Of a DNA stretch of 64,000 nucleotides, positions 12,801 through 27,800 are shown piece by piece. Source of the stretch: Arenicola marina (taxonomy: Eukaryota > Annelida > Polychaeta > Arenicolidae); assembly GCA_964019135.1 (NCBI GenBank), contig OZ025249.1:15649088-15713087 (forward strand). The letters run 5' to 3'. Every line of letters begins with the position of its first letter. Positions within the stretch are counted from its first letter, which is position 1. The position numbers and the translations under genes are program-made. Below the pieces are notes generated by a model that was not told where the DNA came from, did not search any database, and saw only the letters and a list, made by a program, of their open reading frames with translations.

Positions 12801-15800
12801 CACTGGTGCTTTAAGACGCCTTGACGGGTAGGTTTGAGGCGGTCACCGACTGTATGGTGCCACAGCCCACACTGGTGCTTCAAGGCGCCTTGACGGGTAG
12901 GTTTGAGGCGGTCACCGACTGTATGGTGCCACAGCCCACACTGGTGCTTTAATACGCCTTGACGGGTAGGTTTGAGACGGTCACCGACTGTATGGTGCCA
13001 CAGCCCACACTGGTGCTTTAAGACGCCTTGACGGGTAGGTTTGAGGCGGTCACCGACTGTATGGTGCCACAGCCCACACTGGTGCTTCAAGGCGCCTTGA
13101 CGGGTAGGTTTGAGGCGGTCACCGACTGTATGGTGCCACAGCCCACACTGGTGCTTTAAGACGCCTTGACGGGTAGGTTTGAGGCGGTCACCGACTGTAT
13201 GGTGCCACAGCCCACACTGGTGCTTTAAGACGCCTTGACGGGTAGGTTTGAGGCGGTCACCGACTGTATGGTGCCACAGCCAACACTGGTGCTTTAAGAC
13301 GCTTTGACGGGTAGGTTTGAGGCGGTCACCGACTGTATGGTGCCACAGCCCACACTGATGCTTCAAGACGCCTTGACGGGTAGGTTTGAGGCGGTCACCG
13401 ACTGTATGGTGCCACAGCCCACACTGGTGCTTCAAGGCGCCTTGACGGGTAGGTTTGAGGCGGTCACCGACTGTATGGTGCCACAGCCCACACTGGTGCT
13501 TTAAGACGCCTTGACGGGTAGGTTTGAGGCGGTCACCGACTGTATGGTGCCACAGCCCACACTGGTGCTTTAAGACGCTTTGATGGGTAGGTTTGAGGCG
13601 GTCACCGACTGTATGGTGCCACAGCCAACACTGGTGCTTCAAGACGCCTTGACGGGTAGGTTTGAGGCGGTCACCGACTGTATGGTGCCACAGCCAACAC
13701 TGGTGCTTCAAGGCGCCTTGACGGGTAGGTTTGAGGCGGTCACCGACTGTATGGTGCCACAGCCAACACTGGTGCTTCAAGACGCCTTGACGGGTAGGTT
13801 TGAGGCGGTCACCGACTGTATGGTGCCACAGCCAACACTGGTGCTTCAAGACGCCTTGACGGGTAGGTTTGATGCGGTCACCGACTGTATGGTGCCACAG
13901 CCAACACTGGTGCTTCAAGACGCTTTGATGGGTAGGTTTGAGGCGGTCACCGACTGTATGGTGCCACAGCCAACACTGGTGCTTCAAGACGCCTTGACGG
14001 GTAGGTTTGAGGCGGTCACCGACTGTATGGTGCCACAGCCCATACTGGTGCTTCAAGGCGCCTTGACGGGTAGGTTTGAGGCGGTCACCGACTGTATGGT
14101 GCCACAGCCCACACTGGTGCTTTAAGACGCCTTGACGGGTAGGTTTGAGGCGGTCACCGACTGTATGGTGCCACATCCCACACTGATGCTTCAAGACGCC
14201 TTGACGGGTAGGTTTGAGGCGGTCACCGACTGTATGGTGCCACAGCCCACACTGGTGCTTTAAGACGCTTTGATGGGTAGGTTTGATGCGGTCACCGACT
14301 GTATGGTGCCACAGCCCACACTGATGCTTCAAGACGCCTTGACGGGTAGGTTTGAGGCGGTCACCGACTGTATGGTGCCACAGCCCACACTGATGCTTCA
14401 AGACGCCTTGACGGGTAGGTTTGAGGCGGTCACCGACTGTATGGTGCCACAGCCAACACTGGTGCTTCAAGGCGCCTTGACGGGTAGGTTTGAGGCGGTC
14501 ACCGACTGTATGGTGCCACAGCCCACACTGGTGCTTTAAGACGCCTTGACGGGTAGGTTTGAGGCGGTCACCGACTGTATGGTGCCACAGCCCACACTGA
14601 TGCTTCAAGACGCCTTGACGGGTAGGTTTGAGGCGGTCACCGACTGTATGGTGCCACAGCCCACACTGATGCTTCAAGACGCCTTGACGGGTAGGTTTGA
14701 GGCGGTCACCGACTGTATGGTGCCACAGCCCACACTGGTGCTTTAAGACGCCTTGACGGGTAGGTTTGAGGCGGTCACCGACTGTATGGTGCCACAGCCC
14801 ACACTGGTGCTTCAAGGCGCCTTGACGGGTAGGTTTGAGGCGGTCACCGACTGTATGGTGCCACAGCCCACACTGATGCTTCAAGACGCCTTGACGGGTA
14901 GGTTTGAGGCGGTCACCGACTGTATGGTGCCACAGCCCACACTGGTGCTTTAAGACGCTTTGATGGGTAGGTATGAGGCGGTCACCGACTGTATGGTGCC
15001 ACAGCCAACACTGGTGCTTCAAGGCGCCTTGACGGGTAGGTTTGAGGCGGTCACCGACTGTATGGTGCCACAGCCAACACTGGTGCTTCAAGGCGCCTTG
15101 ACGGGTAGGTTTGAGGCGGTCACCAACTGTATGGTGCAACAGCCCACACTGGTGCTTCAAGGCGCCTTGATGGGTAGGTATGAGGCGGTCACCGACTGTA
15201 TGGTGCCACAGCCCACACTGGTGCTTCAAGGCGCCTTGGCGGGTAGGTTTGAGGCGGTCACCGACTGTATGGTGCAACAGCCCACACTGGTGCTTTAAGA
15301 CGCCTTGATGGGTAGGTTTGAGGCGGTCACCGACTGTATGGTGCCACAGCCCACACTGGTGCTTTAAGACGCTTTGATGGGTAGGTTTGAGGCGGTCACC
15401 GACTGTATGGTGCCACAGCCAACACTGGTGCTTCAAGACGCCTTGACGGGTAGGTTTGAGGCGGTCACCGACTGTATGGTGCCACAGCCCACACTGGTGC
15501 TTTAAGACGCTTTGATGGGTAGGTTTGAGGCGGTCACCGACTGTATGGTGCCACAGCCCACACTGGTGCTTTAAGACGCATTGACGGGTAGGTTTGAGGC
15601 GGTCACCGACTGTATGGTGCCACAGCCCACACTGGTGCTTTAAGACGCTTTGATGGGTAGGTTTGAGGCGGTCACCGACTGTATGGTGCCACAGCCCACA
15701 GTGGTGCTTTAAGACGCTTTGATGGGTAGGTTTGAGGCGGTCACCGACTGTATGGTGCCACAGCCGACACTGGTGCTTTAAGACGCTTTGATGGGTAGGT

Positions 15801-18800
15801 TTGAGGCGGTCACCGACTGTATGGTGCCACAGCCCACACTGGTGCTTTAAGACGCTTTGATGGGTAGGTTTGAGGCGGTCACCGACTGTATGGTGCCACA
15901 GCCAACACTGATGCTTCAAGACGCCTTGACGGGTAGGTCTGAGGCGGTCACCGACTGTATGGTGCCACAGCCCACACTGGTGCTTCAAGACGCCTTGACG
16001 GGTAGGTTTGAGGCGGTCACCGACTGTATGGTGCCACAGCCCACACTGGTGCTTCAAGACGCCTTGACGGGTAGGTTTGAGGCGGTCACCGACTGTATGG
16101 TGCCACAGCCCACACTGGTGCTTCAAGGCGCCTTGATGGGTAGGTTTGAGGCGGTCACCGACTGTATGGTGCCACAGCCCACACTGGTGCTTTAAGACGC
16201 TTTGACGGGTAGGTTTGAGGCGGTCACCGACTGTATGGTGCCACAGCCCACACTGGTGCTTTAAGACGCTTTGACGGGTAGGTTTGAGGCGGTCACCGAC
16301 TGTATGGTGCCACAGCCAACACTGGTGCTTCAAGGCGCCTTGACGGGTAGGTTTGAGGCGGTCACCGACTGTATGGTGCAACAGCCCACACTGGTGCTTT
16401 AAGACGCTTTGACGGGTAGGTTTGAGGCGGTCACCGACTGTATGGTGCCACAGCCCACACTGGTGCTTTAAGACGCTTTGACGGGTAGGTTTGAGGCGGT
16501 CACCGACTGTATGGTGCCACAGCCAACACTGGTGCTTCAAGGCGCCTTGACGGGTAGGTTTGAGGCGGTCACCGACTGTATGGTGCAACAGCCCACACTG
16601 GTGCTTTAAGACGCTTTGATGGGTAGGTTTGAGGCGGTCACCGACTGTATGGTGCAACAGCCCACACTGGTGCTTTAAGACGCTTTGACGGGTAGGTTTG
16701 AGGCGGTCACCGACTGTATGGTGCCACAGCCCACACTGGTGCTTTAAGACGCTTTGACGGGTAGGTTTGAGGCGGTCACCGACTGTATGGTGCCACAGCC
16801 AACACTGGTGCTTCAAGGCGCCTTGACGGGTAGGTTTGAGGCGGTCACCGACTGTATGGTGCAACAGCCCACACTGGTGCTTTAAGACGCTTTGATGGGT
16901 AGGTTTGAGGCGGTCACCGACTGTATGGTGCCACAGCCAACACTGGTGCTTCAAGGCGCCTTGACGGGTAGGTTTGAGGCGGTCACCGACTGTATGGTGC
17001 CACAGCCAACACTGGTGCTTCAAGACGCCTTGACGGGTAGGTTTGAGGCGGTCACCGACTGTATGGTGCCACAGCCAACACTGGTGCTTCAAGGCGCCTT
17101 GACGGGTAGGTTTGAGGCGGTCACCGACTGTATGGTGCCACAGCCAACACTGGTGCTTCAAGACGCCTTGACGGGTAGGTTTGAGGCGGTCACCGACTGT
17201 ATGGTGCCACAGCCAACACTGGTGCTTCAAGACGCCTTGACGGGTAGGTTTGAGGCGGTCACCGACTGTATGGTGCCACAGCCCACACTGGTGCTTCAAG
17301 GCGCCTTGACGGGTAGGTTTGAGGCGGTCACCGACTGTATGGTGCCACAGCCCACACTGGTGCTTTAAGACGCCTTGACGGGTAGGTTTGAGGCGGTCAC
17401 CGACTGTATGGTGCCACAGCCCACACTGATGCTTCAAGACGCCTTGACGGGTAGGTTTGAGGCGATCACCGACTGTATGGTGCCACAGCCCACACTGGTG
17501 CTTCAAGGCGCCTTGACGGGTAGGTTTGAGGCGGTCACCGACTGTATTGTGCCACAGCCCACACTGGTGCTTTAAGACGCCTTGACGGGTAGGTTTGAGG
17601 CGGTCACCGACTGTATGGTGCCACAGCCCACACTGATGCTTCAAGACGCCTTGACGGGTAGGTTTGAGGCGGTCACCGACTGTATGGTGCCACAGCCCAC
17701 ACTGGTGCTTTAAGACGCCTTGACGGGTAGGTTTGAGGCGGTCACCGACTGTATGGTGCCACAGCCCACACTGGTGCTTCAAGGGGCCTTGACGGGTAGG
17801 TTTGAGGCGGTCACCGACTGTATGGTGCCACAGCCCACACTGGTGCTTTAATACGCCTTGACGGGTAGGTTTGAGGCGGTCACCGACTGTATGGTGCCAC
17901 AGCCCACACTGGTGCTTTAAGACGCCTTGACGGGTAGGTTTGAGGCGGTCACCGACTGTATGGTGCCACAGCCCACACTGGTGCTTCAAGGCGCCTTGAC
18001 GGGTAGGTTTGAGGCGGTCACCGACTGTATGGTGCCACAGCCCACACTGGTGCTTTAAGACGCCTTGACGGGTAGGTTTGAGGCGGTCACCGACTGTATG
18101 GTGCCACAGCCCACACTGGTGCTTTAAGACGCCTTGACGGGTAGGTTTGAGGCGGTCACCGACTGTATGGTGCCACAGCCCACACTGATGCTTCAAGACG
18201 CCTTGACGGGTAGGTTTGAGGCGGTCACCGACTGTATGGTGCCACAGCCCACACTGGTGCTTCAAGGCGCCTTGACGGGTAGGTTTGAGGCGGTCACCGA
18301 CTGTATGGTGCCACAGCCCACACTGGTGCTTTAAGACGCCTTGACGGGTAGGTTTGAGGCGGTCACCGACTGTATGGTGCCACAGCCCACACTGGTGCTT
18401 TAAGACGCTTTGATGGGTAGGTTTGAGGCGGTCACCGACTGTATGGTGCCACAGCCAACACTGGTGCTTCAAGACGCCTTGACGGGTAGGTTTGAGGCGG
18501 TCACCGACTGTATGGTGCCACAGCCAACACTGGTGCTTCAAGGCGCCTTGACGGGTAGGTTTGAGGCGGTCACCGACTGTATGGTGCCACAGCCAACACT
18601 GGTGCTTCAAGACGCCTTGACGGGTAGGTTTGAGGCGGTCACCGACTGTATGGTGCCACAGCCAACACTGGTGCTTCAAGACGCCTTGACGGGTAGGTTT
18701 GATGCGGTCACCGACTGTATGGTGCCACAGCCAACACTGGTGCTTCAAGACGCTTTGATGGGTAGGTTTGAGGCGGTCACCGACTGTATGGTGCCACAGC

Positions 18801-21800
18801 CAACACTGGTGCTTCAAGACGCCTTGACGGGTAGGTTTGAGGCGGTCACCGACTGTATGGTGCCACAGCCCATACTGGTGCTTCAAGGCGCCTTGACGGG
18901 TAGGTTTGAGGCGGTCACCGACTGTATGGTGCCACAGCCCACACTGGTGCTTTAAGACGCCTTGACGGGTAGGTTTGAGGCGGTCACCGACTGTATGGTG
19001 CCACATCCCACACTGATGCTTCAAGACGCCTTGACGGGTAGGTTTGAGGCGGTCACCGACTGTATGGTGCCACAGCCCACACTGGTGCTTTAAGACGCTT
19101 TGATGGGTAGGTTTGATGCGGTCACCGACTGTATGGTGCCACAGCCCACACTGATGCTTCAAGACGCCTTGACGGGTAGGTTTGAGGCGGTCACCGACTG
19201 TATGGTGCCACAGCCCACACTGATGCTTCAAGACGCCTTGACGGGTAGGTTTGAGGCGGTCACCGACTGTATGGTGCCACAGCCAACACTGGTGCTTCAA
19301 GGCGCCTTGACGGGTAGGTTTGAGGCGGTCACCGACTGTATGGTGCCACAGCCCACACTGGTGCTTTAAGACGCCTTGACGGGTAGGTTTGAGGCGGTCA
19401 CCGACTGTATGGTGCCACAGCCCACACTGATGCTTCAAGACGCCTTGACGGGTAGGTTTGAGGCGGTCACCGACTGTATGGTGCCACAGCCCACACTGAT
19501 GCTTCAAGACGCCTTGACGGGTAGGTTTGAGGCGGTCACCGACTGTATGGTGCCACAGCCCACACTGGTGCTTTAAGACGCCTTGACGGGTAGGTTTGAG
19601 GCGGTCACCGACTGTATGGTGCCACAGCCCACACTGGTGCTTCAAGGCGCCTTGACGGGTAGGTTTGAGGCGGTCACCGACTGTATGGTGCCACAGCCCA
19701 CACTGATGCTTCAAGACGCCTTGACGGGTAGGTTTGAGGCGGTCACCGACTGTATGGTGCCACAGCCCACACTGGTGCTTTAAGACGCTTTGATGGGTAG
19801 GTATGAGGCGGTCACCGACTGTATGGTGCCACAGCCAACACTGGTGCTTCAAGGCGCCTTGACGGGTAGGTTTGAGGCGGTCACCGACTGTATGGTGCCA
19901 CAGCCAACACTGGTGCTTCAAGGCGCCTTGACGGGTAGGTTTGAGGCGGTCACCGACTGTATGGTGCAACAGCCCACACTGGTGCTTCAAGGCGCCTTGA
20001 TGGGTAGGTATCAGGCGGTCACCGACTGTATGGTGCCACAGCCCACACTGGTGCTTCAAGGCGCCTTGACGGGTAGGTTTGAGGCGGTCACCGACTGTAT
20101 GGTGCAACAGCCCACACTGGTGCTTTAAGACGCCTTGATGGGTAGGTTTGAGGCGGTCACCGACTGTATGGTGCCACAGCCCACACTGGTGCTTTAAGAC
20201 GCTTTGATGGGTAGGTTTGAGGCGGTCACCGACTGTATGGTGCCACAGCCAACACTGGTGCTTCAAGACGCCTTGACGGGTAGGTTTGAGGCGGTCACCG
20301 ACTGTATGGTGCCACAGCCCACACTGGTGCTTTAAGACGCTTTGATGGGTAGGTTTGAGGCGGTCACCGACTGTATGGTGCCACAGCCCACACTGGTGCT
20401 TTAAGACGCATTGACGGGTAGGTTTGAGGCGGTCACCGACTGTATGGTGCCACAGCCAACACTGGTGCTTTAAGACGCCTTGACGGGTAGGTTTGAGGCG
20501 GTCACCGACTGTATGGTGCCACAGCCCACACTGGTGCTTCAAGACGCTTTGATGGGTAGGTTTGAGGCGGTCACCGACTGTATGGTGCCACAGCCCACAC
20601 TGGTGCTTTAAGACGCCTTGACGGGTAGGTTTGAGGCGGTCACCGACTGTATGGTGCCACAGCCCACACTGGTGCTTTAAGACGCTTTGATGGGTAGGTT
20701 TGAGGCGGTCACCGACTGTATGGTGCCACAGCCAACACTGGTGCTTCAAGACGCCTTGACGGGTAGGTTTGAGGCGGTCACCGACTGTATGGTGCCACAG
20801 CCCACACTGGTGCTTTAAGACGCTTTGATGGGTAGGTTTGAGGCGGTCACCGACTGTATGGTGCCACAGCCAACACTGGTGCTTCAAGACGCCTTGACGG
20901 GTAGGTTTGAGGCGGTCACCGACTGTATGGTGCCACAGCCCACACTGGTGCTTCAAGGCGCCTTGACGGGTAGGTTTGAGGCGGTCACCGACTGTATGGT
21001 GCCACAGCCCACACTGGTGCTTTAAGACGCATTGACGGGTAGGTTTGAGGCGGTCACCGACTGTATGGTGCCACAGCCAACACTGGTGCTTTAAGACGCC
21101 TTGACGGGTAGGTTTGAGGCGGTCACCGACTGTATGGTGCCACAGCCCACACTGGTGCTTCAAGACGCTTTGATGGGTAGGTTTGAGGCGGTCACCGACT
21201 GTATGGTGCCACAGCCCACACTGGTGCTTTAAGACGCCTTGACGGGTAGGTTTGAGGCGGTCACCGACTGTATGGTGCCACAGCCAACACTGGTGCTTTA
21301 AGACGCCTGGATGGGTAGGTTTGAGGCGGTCACCGACTGTATGGTGCCACAGCCCACACTGGTGCTTTAAGACGCCTGGATGGGTAGGTTTGAGGCGGTC
21401 ACCGACTGTATGGTGCCACAGCCCACACTGGTGCTTTAAGACGCCTGGATGGGTAGGTTTGAGGCGGTCACCGACTGTATGGTGCCACAGCCAACACTGG
21501 TGCTTTAAGACGCCTTGACGGGTAGGTTTGAGGCGGTCACCGACTGTATGGTGCCACAGCCAACACTGGTGCTTTAAGACGCTTTGATGGGTAGGTATGA
21601 GGCGGTCACTGACTGTATGGTGCCACAGCCAACACTGGTGCTTTAAGACGCCTTGACGGGTAGGTTTGAGGCGGTCACCGACTGTATGGTGCCACAGCCC
21701 ACACTGGTGCTTCAAGGCGCCTTGACGGGTAGGTTTGAGGCGGTCAGCGACTGTATGGTGCCACAGCCCACACTGGTGCTTTAAGACGCCTTGACGGGTA

Positions 21801-24800
21801 GGTTTGAGGCGGTCACCGACTGTATGGTGCCACAGCCAACACTGGTGCTTCAAGACGCCTTGACGGGTAGGTTTGAGGCGGTCACCGACTGTATGGTGCC
21901 GCAGCCAACACTGGTGCTTTAAGACGCCTTGACGGGTAGGTTTGAGGCGGTCACCGACTGTATGGTGCCACAGTCAACACTGGTGCTTTAAGACGCCTTG
22001 ACGGGTAGGTTTGAGGCGGTCACCGACTGTATGGTGCCACAGCCCACACTGGTGCTTTAAGACGCCTTGACGGGTAGGTTTGAGGCGGTCACCGACTGTA
22101 TGGTGCCACAGCCAACACTGGTGCTTTAAGACGCCTTGACGGGTAGGTTTGAGGCGGTCACCGACTGTATGGTGCCACAGCCAACACTGGTGCTTTAAGA
22201 CGCCTGGATGGGTAGGTTTGAGGCGGTCACCGACTGTATGGTGCCACAGCCCACACTGGTGCTTCAAGGCGCCTTGACGGGTAGGTTTGAGGCGGTCACC
22301 GACTGTATGGTGCCACAGCCCACACTGGTGCTTTAAGACGACTTGACGGGTAGGTTTGAGGCGGTCGCCGACTGTATGGTGCCACAGCCAACACTGGTGC
22401 TTTAAGACGCCTTGACGGGTAGGTTTGAGGCGGTCACCGACTGTATGGTGCCACAGCCAACACTGGTGCTTTAAGACGCCTTGACGGGTAGGTTTGAGGC
22501 GGTCACCGACTGTATGGTGCCACCGCCAACACTGGTGCTTTAAGACGCCTTGACGGGTAGGTTTGAGGCGGTCACCGACTGTATGGTGCCACAGCCCACA
22601 CTGGTGCTTCAAGGCGCCTTGACGGGTAGGTTTGAGGCGGTCACCGACTGTATGGTGCCACAGTCCACACTGGTGCTTTAAGACGCCTTGACGGGTAGGT
22701 TTGAGGCGGTCACCGACTGTATGGTGCCACAGCCAACACTGGTGCTTTAAGACGCCTTGACGGGTAGGTTTGAGGCGGTCACCGACTGTATGGTGCCACA
22801 GCCCACACTGGTGCTTCAAGGCGCCTTGACGGGTAGGTTTGAGGCGGTCACCGACTGTATGGTGCCACAGCCAACACTGGTGCTTCAAGGCGCCTTGACG
22901 GGTAGGTTTGAGGCGGTCACCGACTGTATGGTGCCACAGCCAACACTGGTGCTTTAAGACGCCTTGACGGGTAGGTTTGAGGCGGTCACCGACTGTATGG
23001 TGCCACAGCCAACACTGGTGCTTTAAGACGCCTTGACGGGTAGGTTTGAGGCGGTCACCGACTGTATGGTGCCACAGCCCACACTGGTGCTTTAAGACGC
23101 TTTGACGGGTAGGTATGAGGCGGTCACCGACTGTATGGTGCCACAGCCAACACTGGTGCTTTAAGACGCCTTGACGGGTAGGTCTGAGGCGGTCACCGAC
23201 TGTATGGTGCCACAGCCAACACTGGTGCTTTAAGACGCCTTGACGGGTAGGTCTGAGGCGGTCACCGACTGTATGGTGCCACAGCCAACACTGGTGCTTC
23301 AAGACGCCTTGACGGGTAGGTCTGAGGCGGTCACCGACTGTATGGTGCCACAGCCCACACTGGTGCTTTAAGACGCCTTGACGGGTAGGTTTGAGGCGGT
23401 CACCGACTGTATGGTGCCACAGCCAACACTGGTGCTTTAAGACGCCTTGACGGGTAGGTCTGAGGCGGTCACCGACTGTATGGTGCCACAGCCAACACTG
23501 GTGCTTTAAGACGCTTTGATGGGTAGGTTTGAGGCGGTCACCGACTGTATGGTGCCACAGCCCACACTGGTGCTTTAAGACGCTTTGATGGGTAGGTTTG
23601 AGGCGGTCACCGACTGTATGGTGCCACAGCCAACACTGGTGCTTTAAGACGCTTTGATGGGTAGGTTTGAGGCGGTCACCGACTGTATGGTGCCACAGTC
23701 CACACTGGTGCTTTAAGACGCCTTGACGGGTAGGTTTGAGGCGGTCACCGACTGTATGGTGCCACAGTCCACACTGGTGCTTTAAGACGCCTTGACGGGT
23801 AGGTTTGAGGCGGTCACCGACTGTATGGTGCCACAGTCCACACTGGTGCTTTAAGACGCCTTGACGGGTAGGTTTGAGGCGGTCACCGGCTGTATGGTGC
23901 CACAGCCAACACTGGTGCTTTAAGACGCCTTGACGGGTAGGTTTGAGGCGGTCACCGACTGTATGGTGCCACAGTCCACACTGGTGCTTTAAGACGCCTT
24001 GACGGGTAGGTTTGAGGCGGTCACCGACTGTATGGTGCCACAGCCAACACTGGTGCTTTAAGACGCCTTGACGGGTAGGTTTGAGGCGGTCACCGACTGT
24101 ATGGTGCCACAGCCAACACTGGTGCTTTAAGACGCTTTGATGGGTAGGTTTGAGGCGGTCACCGACTGTATGGTGCCACAGCCAACACTGGTGCTTTAAG
24201 ACGCTTTGATGGGTAGGTCTGAGGCGGTCACCGACTGTATGGTGCCACAGCCAACACTGGTGCTTTAAGACGCCTTGACGGGTAGGTTTGAGGCGGTCAC
24301 CGACTGTATGGTGCCACAGCCAACACTGGTGCTTTAAGACGCCTTGATGGGTAGGTTTGAGGCGGTCACCGACTGTATGGTGCCACAGCCAACACTGGTG
24401 CTTTAAGACGCCTTGACGGGTAGGTTTGAGGCGGTCACCGACTGTATGGTGCCACAGCCAACACTGGTGCTTTAAGACGCTTTGATGGGTAGGTTTGAGG
24501 CGGTCACCGACTGTATGGTGCCACAGCCAACACTGGTGCTTTAAGACGCTTTGATGGGTAGGTCTGAGGCGGTCACCGACTGTATGGTGCCACAGCCAAC
24601 ACTGGTGCTTTAAGACGCCTTGACGGGTAGGTTTGAGGCGGTCACCGACTGTATGGTGCCACAGCCAACACTGGTGCTTCAAGACGCCTTGACGGGTAGG
24701 TTTGAGGCGGTCACCGACTGTATGGTGCCACAGCCAACACTGGTGCTTTAAGACGCCTTGACGGGTAGGTTTGAGGCGGTCACCGACTGTATGGTGCCAC

Positions 24801-27800
24801 AGCCCACACTGGTGCTTTAAGACGCCTTGACGGGTAGGTTTGAGGCGGTCACCGACTGTATGGTGCCACAGCCAACACTGGTGCTTTAAGACGCCTTGAT
24901 GGGTAGGTTTGAGGCGGTCACCGACTGTATGGTGCCACAGCCAACACTGGTGCTTTAAGACGCCTTGACGGGTAGGTTTGAGGCGGTCACCGACTGTATG
25001 GTGCCACAGCCCACACTGGTGCTTTAAGACGCTTTGATGGGTAGGTTTGAGGCGGTCACCGACTGTATGGTGCCACAGCCAACACTGGTGCTTTAAGACG
25101 CCTTGATGGGTAGGTTTGAGGCGGTCACCGACTGTATGGTGCCACAGCCCACACTGGTGCTTTAAGACGCTTTGATGGGTAGGTTTGAGGCGGTCACCGA
25201 CTGTATGGTGCCACAGCCAACACTGGTGCTTTAAGACGCCTTGACGGGTAGGTTTGAGGCGGTCACCGACTGTATGGTGCCACAGCCCACACTGGTGCTT
25301 CAAGACGCCTTGATGGGTAGGTTTGAGGCGGTCACCGACTGTATGGTGCCACAGCCCACACTGGTGCTTCAAGGCGCCTTGACGGGTAGGTATGAGGCGG
25401 TCACCGACTGTATGGTGCCACAGCCAACACTGGTGCTTTAAGACGCCTTGACGGGTAGGTTTGAGGCGGTCACCGACTGTATGGTGCCACAGCCCACACT
25501 GGTGCTTTAAGACGCCTTGACGGGTAGGTTTGAGGCGGTCACCGACTGTATGGTGCCACAGCCCACACTGGTGCTTTAAGACGCTTTGACGGGTAGGTTT
25601 GAGGCGGTCACCGACTGTATGGTGCCACAGCCCACACTGGTGCTTTAAGACGCCTTGATGGGTAGGTTTGAGGCGGTCACCGACTGTATGGTGCCACAGC
25701 CCACACTGGTGCTTTAAGACGCCTTGACGGGTAGGTTTGAGGCGGTCACCGACTGTATGGTGCCACAGCCAACACTGGTGCTTTAAGACGCCTTGACGGG
25801 TAGGTTTGAGGCGGTCACCGACTGTATGGTGCCACAGCCAACACTGGTGCTTTAAGACGCTTTGATGGGTAGGTTTGAGGCGGTCACCGACTGTATGGTG
25901 CCACAGCCAACACTGGTGCTTTAAGACGCTTTGATGGGTAGGTCTGAGGCGGTCACCGACTGTATGGTGCCACAGCCAACACTGGTGCTTTAAGACGCCT
26001 TGACGGGTAGGTTTGAGGCGGTCACCGACTGTATGGTGCCACAGCCAACACTGGTGCTTCAAGACGCCTTGACGGGTAGGTTTGAGGCGGTCACCGACTG
26101 TATGGTGCCACAGCCAACACTGGTGCTTTAAGACGCCTTGACGGGTAGGTTTGAGGCGGTCACCGACTGTATGGTGCCACAGCCCACACTGGTGCTTTAA
26201 GACGCCTTGACGGGTAGGTTTGAGGCGGTCACCGACTGTATGGTGCCACAGCCAACACTGGTGCTTTAAGACGCCTTGATGGGTAGGTTTGAGGCGGTCA
26301 CCGACTGTATGGTGCCACAGCCAACACTGGTGCTTTAAGACGCCTTGACGGGTAGGTTTGAGGCGGTCACCGACTGTATGGTGCCACAGCCCACACTGGT
26401 GCTTTAAGACGCTTTGATGGGTAGGTTTGAGGCGGTCACCGACTGTATGGTGCCACAGCCAACACTGGTGCTTTAAGACGCCTTGATGGGTAGGTTTGAG
26501 GCGGTCACCGACTGTATGGTGCCACAGCCAACACTGGTGCTTTAAGACGCCTTGATGGGTAGGTTTGAGGCGGTCACCGACTGTATGGTGCCACAGCCAA
26601 CACTGGTGCTTTAAGACGCCTTGACGGGTAGGTTTGAGGCGGTCACCGACTGTATGGTGCCACAGCCCACACTGGTGCTTTAAGACGCTTTGATGGGTAG
26701 GTTTGAGGCGGTCACCGACTGTATGGTGCCACAGCCAACACTGGTGCTTTAAGACGCCTTGATGGGTAGGTTTGAGGCGGTCACCGACTGTATGGTGCCA
26801 CAGCCCACACTGGTGCTTTAAGACGCTTTGATGGGTAGGTTTGAGGCGGTCACCGACTGTATGGTGCCACAGCCAACACTGGTGCTTTAAGACGCCTTGA
26901 CGGGTAGGTTTGAGGCGGTCACCGACTGTATGGTGCCACAGCCCACACTGGTGCTTCAAGACGCCTTGATGGGTAGGTTTGAGGCGGTCACCGACTGTAT
27001 GGTGCCACAGCCCACACTGGTGCTTCAAGGCGCCTTGACGGGTAGGTATGAGGCGGTCACCGACTGTATGGTGCCACAGCCAACACTGGTGCTTTAAGAC
27101 GCCTTGACGGGTAGGTTTGAGGCGGTCACCGACTGTATGGTGCCACAGCCCACACTGGTGCTTTAAGACGCCTTGACGGGTAGGTTTGAGGCGGTCACCG
27201 ACTGTATGGTGCCACAGCCCACACTGGTGCTTTAAGACGCTTTGACGGGTAGGTTTGAGGCGGTCACCGACTGTATGGTGCCACAGCCCACACTGGTGCT
27301 TTAAGACGCCTTGATGGGTAGGTTTGAGGCGGTCACCGACTGTATGGTGCCACAGCCCACACTGGTGCTTTAAGACGCCTTGACGGGTAGGTTTGAGGCG
27401 GTCACCGACTGTATGGTGCCACAGCCAACACTGGTGCTTTAAGACGCCTTGACGGGTAGGTTTGAGGCGGTCACCGACTGTATGGTGCCACAGCCAACAC
27501 TGGTGCTTTAAGACGCTTTGATGGGTAGGTTTGAGGCGGTCACCGACTGTATGGTGCCACAGCCAACACTGGTGCTTTAAGACGCTTTGATGGGTAGGTC
27601 TTGAGGCGGTCACCGACTGTATGGTGCCACAGCCAACACTGGTGCTTTAAGACGCCTTGACGGGTAGGTTTGAGGCGGTCACCGACTGTATGGTGCCACA
27701 GCCAACACTGGTGCTTCAAGACGCCTTGACGGGTAGGTTTGAGGCGGTCACCGACTGTATGGTGCCACAGCCAACACTGGTGCTTTAAGACGCCTTGACG

